Part shown: positions 9,008 through 16,600 of the stretch, piece after piece
Layout: each line of letters begins with the position of its first letter
How positions within the stretch are numbered: the first letter of the stretch is position 1
From: Candidatus Altimarinota bacterium
GTDB lineage: Bacteria > Patescibacteriota > Gracilibacteria > UBA4473
NCBI GenBank assembly: GCA_020631075.1
Contig: JAHDHX010000004.1
Coordinates: 1 to 64,000 of the forward strand
Direction of reading: 5' to 3'
DNA: 64,000 bases
Notes under the pieces: model-generated
The model's database searches: none
Told to the model about the DNA's origin: nothing
What the model saw: the letters and a program-made list of their open reading frames with translations, nothing else
Program-made: the position numbers and the translations under genes

Positions 9008-9036
9008 AAAAGCTGGTCAGTGACTGACCAGCTTTT
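9008..9036. terminator. Bidirectional Rho-independent terminator
   Basis: Perfect 10-bp stem AGCTGGTCAG / CTGACCAGCT (9011-9020 and 9024-9033) with a TGA loop, flanked by an A-run on the left and TTTT on the right. It separates the small ORF ending at 8935 from the convergent dnaE. Confidence 0.9.
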
Positions 9037-9065
9037 CTGGCATACGCGGGGAGAAGGTGTGGCCG

Positions 9066-12000
9066 TCACGACTGGTGCAGGAGGCTGTCGATCTGGGTGA
9101 TGGTGGCTTCGGGCATCTGCAACACGAAGGGCAGCAGGACGTCTTGCCCGCGGACGAGGATGTGGCAGGGGAGGCCCTTGGGGCAGCGCTGGGCGATGAG
9201 GAGGCGTTTGAGCTCGGTGACGGTGGCCTTGGGTGTGCGCTCGGGGATGCTGATAGTGATGGCGTCAGGGGTGAGCTGGACGTGCGTGGGGCGCAAGGTT
9301 TCGCCTTTCAGCTGGTGGACAGACACGGACTGGACGTCGCTGGCGATGACTTCGTTGCCTTCGTCGCGGGTTTGGTATTTGCCGTCGACGCGGACGAGCT
9401 GGTCGACCGCTAAGCTGTCAGCGGTGAGCGTGGCGTAGACACGCGGGAAGACCGTCACGCTGACCGACCCCGTCAGGTCCGCCACGGTCAGACGGGCCAT
9501 GGGGGTGCCCGCGCGGGTCATGATCTTCTTACTGGTCTGGACCAGGCCATGAATGGTGACGGGGAGTTTGCTGGATTTGGCGGGAGGGGGTGGAGGTGGG
9601 GCGTCCTCAGCTCCGCTGTGGCCACTACTCCCCTCTTCGCCGTCGAGCAGTGGGTCGTGGGGGGCCTTCGGGGTGAGGTCACCCAGCTGGCCGATGGGGG
9701 TGCCTTGCTCGGCGAAGATCTCGCCCAGACCACTGAGCGGGTGGTCGGAGACGTACATCCCGAGGGACTCGCGTTCCCACGCGAGGCGCTGGGCTTTGGT
9801 CGACTGGGCTTTGGGCAGGGTGAAGCCGATCTGCTGGGGGGCCTCCGCCGCGCCGAAGAGGCCCATCTGGCCCGTGTCGGCTTGCTTCTGCTGCTCGCGG
9901 GCGTATTTGGTCAGGTCGTCGATGGACTGGACGATCGCCAGTCGGTCGCCGAACTGGTCGAGGCCGCCGCTGAAGGCGAGGGCTTCGAGGGTTTTTTTAT
10001 TGATGAGTTTGGCGGGCACGCGGGCGGCAAAATCTGCCAAGTCGCGAAACGCCCCTGCGCGGTCGCGCTCGGCGATGATGGTGGCGACGGTGTCCTCGCC
10101 CATGCCTTTGATGGCGCTGAGGCCGAAGCGGATGACCGTATCTGGGCCCTGTTGGGCGAGGGCGAAATTGGCGCTGGACTGGTTGAGCGAGGGGGGCAGG
10201 ACGGTGATGCCCATCTGGGCGCATTCGTGCATTTCCATCACGATGCGGTCGGTGTTTTTATGGTCGACTGACATCATCGCTTGCATAAACTGCAAAGGGT
10301 AGTTGGCCCGTAGGTAGGCGGTTTCGTAGGCGATGCGGGCGTAGCAGACGGCGTGGGAGCGGTTGAACCCGTAGCCCGAAAACGGAATGACGATGTCGTC
10401 GAAGAGCGACACGGCCAGTGACTCTTCGTACCCTTTGGCCACGGCACCGTCGATGAACTTGGCTCGTTGCTGCTGCAAGATCTCGGCGATCTTTTTCCCG
10501 ATGGCTTTCCGCAAGATGTCCGCCTGGCCGAGGCTGAACCCCGCGAAGACTTGGGCGATTTTGAGGACTTGCTCCTGATAGACGGCAATCCCGTAGGTCT
10601 TAGCCAGGATGGGTTCGAGGTCGGGGTGCATATATGTCACGGTGGTGGGGTCGTGTTTGCCCTCGATGTAGGTGGGGATGTACTCCATCGGGCCAGGGCG
10701 ATAGAGGGCATTCATGGCGACGAGGTCCTCAAACTCCGTGGGGCGGAGTTCCTTAAGGTAGCGGCGCATACCCGCGGACTCAAACTGGAAAACGCCCGTG
10801 GTTTCGCCCTCCGACATCATAGCGAAGGTGGCGGGGTCTTGCTCGGGGATGGTTTCTAAATCAATCGTCTGGCCCGTGGAGGCGGTGATGGACGCGAGGG
10901 TGCGTTCGAGGATGGACAAGTTGCGGAGGCCGAGGAAGTCCATCTTCAGCAGGCCGAGGGACTCAAGCTGCTGGTAGGGGTACTGCGTGATGGTGACGGT
11001 GTCGTCGGAGGGGCTGGGCTGGATGGGGGCTGTCTGGCGGAGGTCACCCCGACCGATGATGACCGCGCAGGCGTGCACTGACACATGGCGGACGGTGCCT
11101 TCGAGCTGGCAGGCGATGTCATAGACCTGCTGCAGCAATGGGCTGCGAGAGATGACGGTCATGGCTTCCTCAATGTCGGGGACTTCGCTGAGCTTGAAGC
11201 CTGGTTTGGAGGGGAGGAGCTTGGTGAGGGCGTTCATGTCGGTGAAGGGCACGCCCAGGGCGCGGCCAGTGTCTTTAAGGGCGGCCTTGGCGGAAAGCGT
11301 CCCGAAGGTGCAGACTTTGGCGACTTTCTCGGCGCCGTATTTCTGGACGACGTAGTCAAAAACCTCTTCGCGGCGTTCGTCAGAGAAGTCGATGTCGATG
11401 TCGGGCATCGAGACACGCTCAGGGTTGAGGAAGCGTTCGAAGAGGAGCTCGTACCGCAGGGGGTCAACATTGGTGATGCCCAGCAGGTAGGCGACGATCG
11501 ACCCTGCGGCACTCCCCCGCCCCGGCCCGACGGCGATCTGGTGGTCTTTGGCGTATTGCACGAAGTCTTCGGTGATCAAAAAGTAGGCGTCAAAGCCCAT
11601 ACGGGAGATGACGGAGAGCTCGTAGTCGAGCCGCTGGTGTATGTCGGACTCGGGGATGTCGGTCTGGGTGTAGCGCCCCGCGATGGCGGCCAGGCAGCGG
11701 GCACGGAGCTCGTCGGCTTCGGTGCGGCCGTCGGGTACGGGGTATTCGGGCAGGAGGTTTTGGCCGAACTCCAGCTGCAGGGTGACACTGTCGGCGATGG
11801 CGAGGGTGGTGCGGCGGGCCGTTTCGAGGTCGGCGTCGTCGATGTAGGACAAGATCTGGCACATTTCGGGCCACGACTTGTGGTGGTAGTCAGCCATGGG
11901 GCTGACGCGGCCTGGGGCGGTGCGGACCTCCGACCGACCGATGCACCAGAGTGTGTCGGCGGCCGTCTGGTCGTCTGGCTGGAGGTAGCGGGCCTGGTGC

Positions 12001-12647
12001 GTGACGACCCACTGCAGGCCGCGAGCTTTGGCTTGGGCGAGTTGCCAGAGATTAAGCGACTGGTGCGCGGGGCCCGACCGCGCGATGAGCTCACACACGG
12101 TGCGCTCGGCGCCGACCGTCGCCACCAGCCGATCGAGCAGGGCACTGGCGGCGGGTTCGCCTTTGTCGGTCAGGGTCTGGCCCAGGGCCCCCTGTGGGCC
12201 ACTAAGCAAGAAGATCAGGCCGTCGTGGTGGGCAGCGAGGAGCTCGAAGTCGATGCGGGGCTGGTGAAAGTAGCCCTGCTGGTGCGCGGCGGAGATGAGC
12301 GCCATCAGGTGGCGGTAGCCCGTGTCGGTCTGGGCGAGGATGACGAGGCGGCCCTCATGCCCGTCGAGGCCGGGGCGGCGCTCCCACCGGGCGGAGTCAG
12401 ACGCGTCGGTGCTGAGCGCGAGCTCAACCCCGAGGATGGGCTGGACGGTGTGGTCGAGCTTGGCGGCGGCTTGGGTGAGCTCTATCAAGCCGTAGCCGCT
12501 GTGGGTGTCGGTCAGGGCCATGGCGGTGGCCCCTGTGCTGGGCGCGTGGGTGAGGAGGTCACGCGGGCTGGGCGTGGCGCTGAGCAGGCTGTAGTAGCTG
12601 TGGGTATGCAGCGAGGCAAAGGCGGGAAGGGGCTCGGGGTGGGGCAT
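9066..12647 (-). CDS. dnaE: DNA polymerase III subunit alpha
   Basis: 1193 residues from ATG 12647 (MPHPEPLPAFASLHTHSYYS). The longer open frame to 12746 adds only a Pro/His-rich shadow. The order is that of DnaE1: an N-terminal PHP domain (LHTHSYYSLL, then ALTDTHSGYG), the polymerase core with GPGRGSAAGSIVAYLLGI and the catalytic PDIDIDFSDERR, then fingers with YRPGPMEYIP and GYGFNRSHAV. A helix-hairpin-helix region and a C-terminal OB fold (VTIHGLVQTSKKIMTRAGTP) follow. A Pro-rich acidic linker (GEEGSSGHSGAEDAPPPPPP) interrupts the region before the OB fold. The second PHP motif reads DTH rather than DH, so PHP metal binding may be altered. It is the main replicative polymerase, with no other replication gene adjacent. 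Confidence 0.97.
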   Translation of the reverse strand: MPHPEPLPAFASLHTHSYYSLLSATPSPRDLLTHAPSTGATAMALTDTHSGYGLIELTQAAAKLDHTVQPILGVELALSTDASDSARWERRPGLDGHEGRLVILAQTDTGYRHLMALISAAHQQGYFHQPRIDFELLAAHHDGLIFLLSGPQGALGQTLTDKGEPAASALLDRLVATVGAERTVCELIARSGPAHQSLNLWQLAQAKARGLQWVVTHQARYLQPDDQTAADTLWCIGRSEVRTAPGRVSPMADYHHKSWPEMCQILSYIDDADLETARRTTLAIADSVTLQLEFGQNLLPEYPVPDGRTEADELRARCLAAIAGRYTQTDIPESDIHQRLDYELSVISRMGFDAYFLITEDFVQYAKDHQIAVGPGRGSAAGSIVAYLLGITNVDPLRYELLFERFLNPERVSMPDIDIDFSDERREEVFDYVVQKYGAEKVAKVCTFGTLSAKAALKDTGRALGVPFTDMNALTKLLPSKPGFKLSEVPDIEEAMTVISRSPLLQQVYDIACQLEGTVRHVSVHACAVIIGRGDLRQTAPIQPSPSDDTVTITQYPYQQLESLGLLKMDFLGLRNLSILERTLASITASTGQTIDLETIPEQDPATFAMMSEGETTGVFQFESAGMRRYLKELRPTEFEDLVAMNALYRPGPMEYIPTYIEGKHDPTTVTYMHPDLEPILAKTYGIAVYQEQVLKIAQVFAGFSLGQADILRKAIGKKIAEILQQQRAKFIDGAVAKGYEESLAVSLFDDIVIPFSGYGFNRSHAVCYARIAYETAYLRANYPLQFMQAMMSVDHKNTDRIVMEMHECAQMGITVLPPSLNQSSANFALAQQGPDTVIRFGLSAIKGMGEDTVATIIAERDRAGAFRDLADFAARVPAKLINKKTLEALAFSGGLDQFGDRLAIVQSIDDLTKYAREQQKQADTGQMGLFGAAEAPQQIGFTLPKAQSTKAQRLAWERESLGMYVSDHPLSGLGEIFAEQGTPIGQLGDLTPKAPHDPLLDGEEGSSGHSGAEDAPPPPPPAKSSKLPVTIHGLVQTSKKIMTRAGTPMARLTVADLTGSVSVTVFPRVYATLTADSLAVDQLVRVDGKYQTRDEGNEVIASDVQSVSVHQLKGETLRPTHVQLTPDAITISIPERTPKATVTELKRLLIAQRCPKGLPCHILVRGQDVLLPFVLQMPEATITQIDSLLHQS

Positions 12648-12712
12648 CGGGGCGGAGTGTAGGGCGTGGGGGCGTGGAGGGGAAACTTTTGCGGGGGGAG
12701 AAGGGGGTGTGG

Positions 12713-12728
12713 TATGGTGTGGGGGATG
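12713..12728 (+). promoter_or_regulatory. -10 hexamer placed for a leaderless start
   Basis: TATGGT at 12713-12718 lies 7 nt before the ATG of the 55-codon ORF at 12726, so transcription would begin at or next to the start codon. No clear -35 box was found. Weak evidence on its own; listed because four other starts in the window have the same spacing. Confidence 0.35.
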
Positions 12729-12893
12729 GGAAATAAAACACCACAAACGACGAAGCGAGTGTCAGGGCAAAATGATGCTGCTGAAGAGTTGATATTTATT
12801 CACGTTGTGACGGACTCGCCCGAGACACGCTCTATTGCAGCAAAGGCTATTACAGAATCTGCCTCTATGCTTAAAACGCTGGCGCATGAGTAA
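12726..12893 (+). CDS. Short ORF upstream of Doc-like gene (possible antitoxin or broken N-terminus)
   Basis: 55 residues, soluble (MGNKTPQTTKRVSGQ...MLKTLAHE). It ends 55 bp before the GTG start of the Doc-like ORF. It could be a small antitoxin. Alternatively AAEELIFIHVV resembles the EELIxxH start of Doc proteins, so it could be a detached N-terminus of the neighbour. Neither is certain. Its base composition is more AT-rich than dnaE. Confidence 0.4.
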   Translation: MGNKTPQTTKRVSGQNDAAEELIFIHVVTDSPETRSIAAKAITESASMLKTLAHE

Positions 12894-12948
12894 GTGGGAG
12901 TACAATGTTTGAGATTTCCAATTTTTCAAAGCAGTAGTATTTCCCTTC

Positions 12949-13329
12949 GTGCAGCATGTTTTTGATGAAGACTATGAAGCACATCATTCGTATGAATCTG
13001 ATACGTCTGGCTTAGAAAGACTTGAATCTGTATGGCATTTCTTAACTTACCCTGAGAAGGATTTTTTCTCTGCCATTGAGCATATTCTCTGGAAAATCTC
13101 GCAAGGGCATATTTTTGGAAATGGAAACAAACGTCTTGCTACGATTACGTCCTTGTTGCTCTGTTACATGAATGGCTATGTTACTGCGCAGAATTCCAGT
13201 CATGAAGTACAGCAGCTTTTCTTTACCCGTTTTCCGTATTTGCCGAACGACTTTTTTCCGCATTGGGGAGGAAACCCCACCGTTGCAGACGTTCTTTTAT
13301 GGCTTGGCGAAGGTGTGTGCAGCGGGTGA
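12949..13329 (+). CDS. Doc/Fic-family toxin-like protein, possibly truncated
   Basis: 126 residues starting with GTG; an in-frame stop lies just upstream (12910-12912). SGLERLESVW and then GHIFGNGNKRLATITSLL match the Fic core in its Doc form (HxFxxxNKR). Doc proteins phosphorylate EF-Tu and act in toxin-antitoxin pairs; Fic proteins AMPylate. All core residues (His, Phe, Asn, Lys, Arg) are present. The C-terminus may be frameshifted: the frame ends in a short GVCSG tail, while another frame through about 13330-13440 reads LRPETPNAVVREQLIVLLED and looks coding. The 55-residue ORF just upstream may be its antitoxin or lost N-terminus. Whether it is active is unclear. Confidence 0.6.
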   Translation: MQHVFDEDYEAHHSYESDTSGLERLESVWHFLTYPEKDFFSAIEHILWKISQGHIFGNGNKRLATITSLLLCYMNGYVTAQNSSHEVQQLFFTRFPYLPNDFFPHWGGNPTVADVLLWLGEGVCSG

Positions 13330-13904
13330 CCTGCGCCCCGAAACCCCCAACGCGGTGGTGCGGGAGCAGCTGATAGTGCTTCTTGAAGACTCATTAGTAA
13401 AAGTAGCAGATCCCCTTGCCAACCATGAAAACACGCCCTAGAGTCAGGTGAGCCTTATGAACGCTGTGATTTCAACGACGACGATCACCACGACGCTCCT
13501 AATTACAGGGAGTGTCGGGATGAGTGTCTGTGGGAGAAACCCGCACGCATAGGCCCAGCTGGTAGCACTGCACCGTGGCAAACAACCGCCACCAAGTCAG
13601 TGCCCACTGTGACTCAGAATCATCCCAGACGACTCCCCTCCTCTGACGCAGAGGTCACTTCGACGTGGCTGACTGTGGCGGAGGCGTGGGCGAGGTTTGG
13701 GGTTTTGGTCGTGGGCCAGCAACGTTTGATCTTTGACAACATTACAACACATTATAGCACTGTAAGCAGCTGTTGCGGCTCGCTTGCTGGTGTCACGCAC
13801 TCTGGACGAAGGTTTATTTTGATCAAACATTTTTTTCTTATTTATTTTATCTTAACCCGTGGAATGCGGCCGTGATGGCTGCATGAAGCACAAACGTAAT
13901 TTGT
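13330..13904. other. 575-bp region without a confident gene
   Basis: Its first ~110 bp may be the frameshifted tail of the Doc-like gene. A 31-codon ORF at 13457 and an ORF at 13600-13875 are open, but neither has a recognisable sequence or a convincing start. 13732-13760 contains TTGACA followed by an AT-rich TTATAG-like segment that could be a promoter for the 13905 gene. No tRNA was found. Confidence 0.4.
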
Positions 13905-14789
13905 ATGAATTATCGAAATTTAGCCCGTAAAATAGTACGAGGCGAAATCTCACACTCGGAACTGGCGGAGTATGACTACGCGCATGATCCGCAATTTCTG
14001 GAGTATTATGGCCAGATGGCTCCTTATCTGCAGTGTGACCAGACCCTGGCGGAGATGTATGTCCGTTCGCTGGGGGGGGAGCTGGACCAACGGTCCAACC
14101 TGAAGCGCAGCCCTGAGCAGATCTGGCACTATGACTGTTTAGGCTTACTCGACACTCTGCCAAAGGCCCTGGGGGAGCGGTCACCCGTGGCGAAGCAGTG
14201 CATCGTGCTGGAAACCAAGCAGGGAAGCACGCACCATGTCCCCCGAGGGTTGATGCTGCGCGTGACTTCGCATGACAGAGCTGTCGTGCGCTGGGTGAAG
14301 TATTTCCGCCATGCGCTGAAGCAGGTACCACCACCGAGGCACTTTTCGGAGCGGACTTTACCTGTCTGGGCCAATCGACTGATGGCGAAGCTCAACGCAC
14401 CGATGCAGGCCGTGGCGGACGCTTATCATTACTATCATGTAGCGGAAAGAGCCCGCATAACAGGCAATGGAGATGAGCTGCTGCACCTGACAAAACCCAC
14501 GAGAGACGTGGAACACCCGTGGATGAAGCAGATTGTAAGTTTTAACTACCGCGTGCCACCGACACAGACTTTGATTGCTCTGCATTTCATCCGTGGTGAT
14601 CAGTGGTTTGAGGTGCATTTTGAACTGGGTCTGAAGGGCTTTCGTCAGCGCCAGTGGCGGCTGACGGCCCAGCGTGACCAGGTGGTGGATGGGTCACTCT
14701 TTACGGGGAAAGTCCGTGAGCTGGTGCAACTGTGGGGGGACGAATATGTGGGGTTTTGCCCTGCTGACCTGTCTGACTTGCAGCTGTAG
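13905..14789 (+). CDS. Hypothetical protein, 294 aa
   Basis: Not recognised. Soluble, with no signal peptide or membrane helix, rich in Arg, His, Tyr and Trp, mixed alpha/beta. The N-terminal segment (MNYRNLARKIVRGEISHSEL) is helical and basic. The ORF is long and followed by a clear terminator at 14859-14904, so it is very likely a real monocistronic gene. It is more AT-rich at its 5' end than the genes to its right. It lies just upstream of the V/A-ATPase B gene but does not resemble any ATPase subunit. Confidence 0.75.
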   Translation: MNYRNLARKIVRGEISHSELAEYDYAHDPQFLEYYGQMAPYLQCDQTLAEMYVRSLGGELDQRSNLKRSPEQIWHYDCLGLLDTLPKALGERSPVAKQCIVLETKQGSTHHVPRGLMLRVTSHDRAVVRWVKYFRHALKQVPPPRHFSERTLPVWANRLMAKLNAPMQAVADAYHYYHVAERARITGNGDELLHLTKPTRDVEHPWMKQIVSFNYRVPPTQTLIALHFIRGDQWFEVHFELGLKGFRQRQWRLTAQRDQVVDGSLFTGKVRELVQLWGDEYVGFCPADLSDLQL

Positions 14790-14858
14790 GGGTGAGATTC
14801 CTGTATATCTGTCTGTGATGTGTGTTATTGTTTGTGATTGATGAACGGTATTATTTGC

Positions 14859-14904
14859 TATCCGATGGCTGACTCATTATGAGTGTAGCCTTCGGATATT
14901 TTTT
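14859..14904 (+). terminator. Rho-independent terminator
   Basis: Stem TATCCGA...TCGGATA (14859-14865 / 14892-14898) with an inner GGCT/AGCC pairing and an ACTCA/TGAGT apical stem, followed by a run of seven T. It ends the 13905 gene. Confidence 0.85.
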
Positions 14905-15037
14905 GTAGGTGGGTCTGGCGGGGGCACGTGGGCGCACTGGGTCACATTTTTTGAGGTGATTTTTTGACACAATTTGCCGTGCTCATACTATCGCGCTGAT
15001 TTTATTACTTTTTACTTTCTTTCCCTCCGTTGGCACT

Positions 15038-16435
15038 ATGCAGAAGATTTACCAAAACATTCAGTCGATCATGGGGCCGATTCTCGTCGTGGAAGGCGTG
15101 GAAGGGGTCAAATATGAAGAACTGGTCGAAGTCACCACCGCGGAGGGGAAAACCAAGATGGGGAAAGTGCTGGAAGCCAATGGTGACAAGGCGCTGGTGC
15201 AGATGTTTGAATCAACACAGGGGCTGAGCACGACCGGCCTGAAAGCAAAATTCCTCGGGAAGGTGGCCAAGCTGGGGGTGAGCCCTGACATGCTGGGTCG
15301 GATATTTAACGGGGCGGGTGAGCCCATCGACGGGGGGCCTGCGGTGCTGGCGGAAAAGCACATTGACATCAGCGGGATGGCTATCAATCCGTATTCACGG
15401 AACTTTCCGTCGGACTTCATCCAGACGGGGATTTCTTCCCTCGACGTGATGAACACCCTCGTGCGGGGCCAGAAGCTGCCGGTCTTCTCGGGTTCGGGGC
15501 TGCCCCACGCGGAGCTCGCTACCCAGATTGCCCGTCAAGCGAAGGTGAATGACGGCTCGGAGTTTGCGGTGGTCTTTGGAGCGATGGGGGTGACCTTTGA
15601 GGAGGCGATGTACTTCCAGAAGGAGTTTGAACGGACGGGGGCGATCGAGAAGTCTACGCTGTTTGTCAACACGGCAGCGGACCCCGTGGTCGAGCGGATA
15701 GCTGTGCCACGGATGGCGCTGTCATATGCAGAGTACCTGGCGTTTGAAAAAGATATGCACGTGCTGGTGGTGCTGACCGACATGACCAACTATGCCGAGG
15801 CCCTGCGGGAGGTGAGTGCCGCGCGGAAGGAAGTGCCTGGGCGACGGGGGTACCCTGGGTACCTCTACACCGACCTGGCGACGATCTATGAAAGGGCGGG
15901 GCGGATCAAAGGGGCGAAGGGTTCGGTGACGCAGATGCCAATACTCTCGATGCCTGAAGATGACATTACGCACCCGATCCCTGACCTGACGGGGTACATC
16001 ACGGAGGGGCAATTTGTGATGGACCGTGACCTGAACCAAAAAAAGCAACTGCCACCCGTGGACGTGCTGAAGTCACTCTCGCGGCTGGCGGGGGCGGGCA
16101 TGGGGGAAGGAAAAACGCGTGATGATCACTCGAAACTCAAAGACCAGCTGTTTGCCTGCTATGCGCGAGGCAAAGACGTGCGTGAGCTGGCGGTGGTGCT
16201 GGGTGAGAGCTCGCTCTCGGAAATTGACCGTGTGTACCTCGGGTTTGCGACGGACTACGAAGAGCAGTTCATCGGGCAGGGGTTCAAGGAAGAGCGTGAC
16301 ATCATTGAAAGCCTCGAGCTGGGGTGGGAGCTATTGCGACGCTTCCCGGTGACGGAACTGAAACGTCTGAACGAGAAGACAATCAAGAAGTTTCACCCTG
16401 ACTACCGTGATAAGAAAGACGAAGTAGCTGCGTAA
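15038..16435 (+). CDS. atpB: V/A-type ATP synthase/ATPase subunit B
   Basis: 465 residues, normal length for the family. Non-catalytic B subunit of the V1/A1 head: [19 protein letters not shown] replaces the Walker A loop of catalytic A subunits, and [55 protein letters not shown] and [20 protein letters not shown] are typical. It forms the head hexamer with subunit A and contacts the peripheral stalk. No other V/A-ATPase subunit (A, D, E, F, I, K) is in the window, and the gene is bracketed by terminators on both sides, so it is transcribed alone here. That is unusual, since B is normally in an operon. No Shine-Dalgarno is visible before the ATG (CCCTCCGTTGGCACT). Confidence 0.97.
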   Translation: MQKIYQNIQSIMGPILVVEGVEGVKYEELVEVTTAEGKTKMGKVLEANGDKALVQMFESTQGLSTTGLKAKFLGKVAKLGVSPDMLGRIFNGAGEPIDGGPAVLAEKHIDISGMAINPYSRNFPSDFIQTGISSLDVMNTLVRGQKLPVFSGSGLPHAELATQIARQAKVNDGSEFAVVFGAMGVTFEEAMYFQKEFERTGAIEKSTLFVNTAADPVVERIAVPRMALSYAEYLAFEKDMHVLVVLTDMTNYAEALREVSAARKEVPGRRGYPGYLYTDLATIYERAGRIKGAKGSVTQMPILSMPEDDITHPIPDLTGYITEGQFVMDRDLNQKKQLPPVDVLKSLSRLAGAGMGEGKTRDDHSKLKDQLFACYARGKDVRELAVVLGESSLSEIDRVYLGFATDYEEQFIGQGFKEERDIIESLELGWELLRRFPVTELKRLNEKTIKKFHPDYRDKKDEVAA

Positions 16436-16492
16436 ATCTTGCGTTGCAGCCCGTTGGCGCTATTTCCTTGGTTGTGACTAGAGAACACTGTT

Positions 16493-16525
16493 GGCCCTGC
16501 CCCCGCTCGGGGGTGGGGCCTTTTT
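16493..16525 (+). terminator. Rho-independent terminator after atpB
   Basis: A 12-bp stem, including two G-T pairs, from GGCCCTGCCCCC and GGGGGTGGGGCC around a GCTC loop, then TTTTT. Confidence 0.92.
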
Positions 16526-16600
16526 GGTGGTCAGTGTACTTGCTTTGTGTTTACTTATAATGTAATATTAAAAAGTAAATAATTTTTCACACACACAGAT

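Noticed and set aside
9549-10302. Two ~245-codon plus frames
   Set aside because: Antisense to the dnaE 3' half; no motif.
11085-12662. Long plus-strand open frame (525 codons)
   Set aside because: Antisense of dnaE. GC-rich codon bias opens the complementary frame; the sequence is Gly/Val/Asp-rich without any motif.
13540-13620. tRNA-like segment GGCCCAGCTGGTAGCAC
   Set aside because: It resembles a D-arm, but no acceptor pairing or TTCRANT T-loop with proper spacing was found.
13600-13875. 91-codon plus frame before the 13905 gene
   Set aside because: No recognisable motif, hydrophobic tail formed by an AT-rich promoter-like stretch, and no sensible start context.
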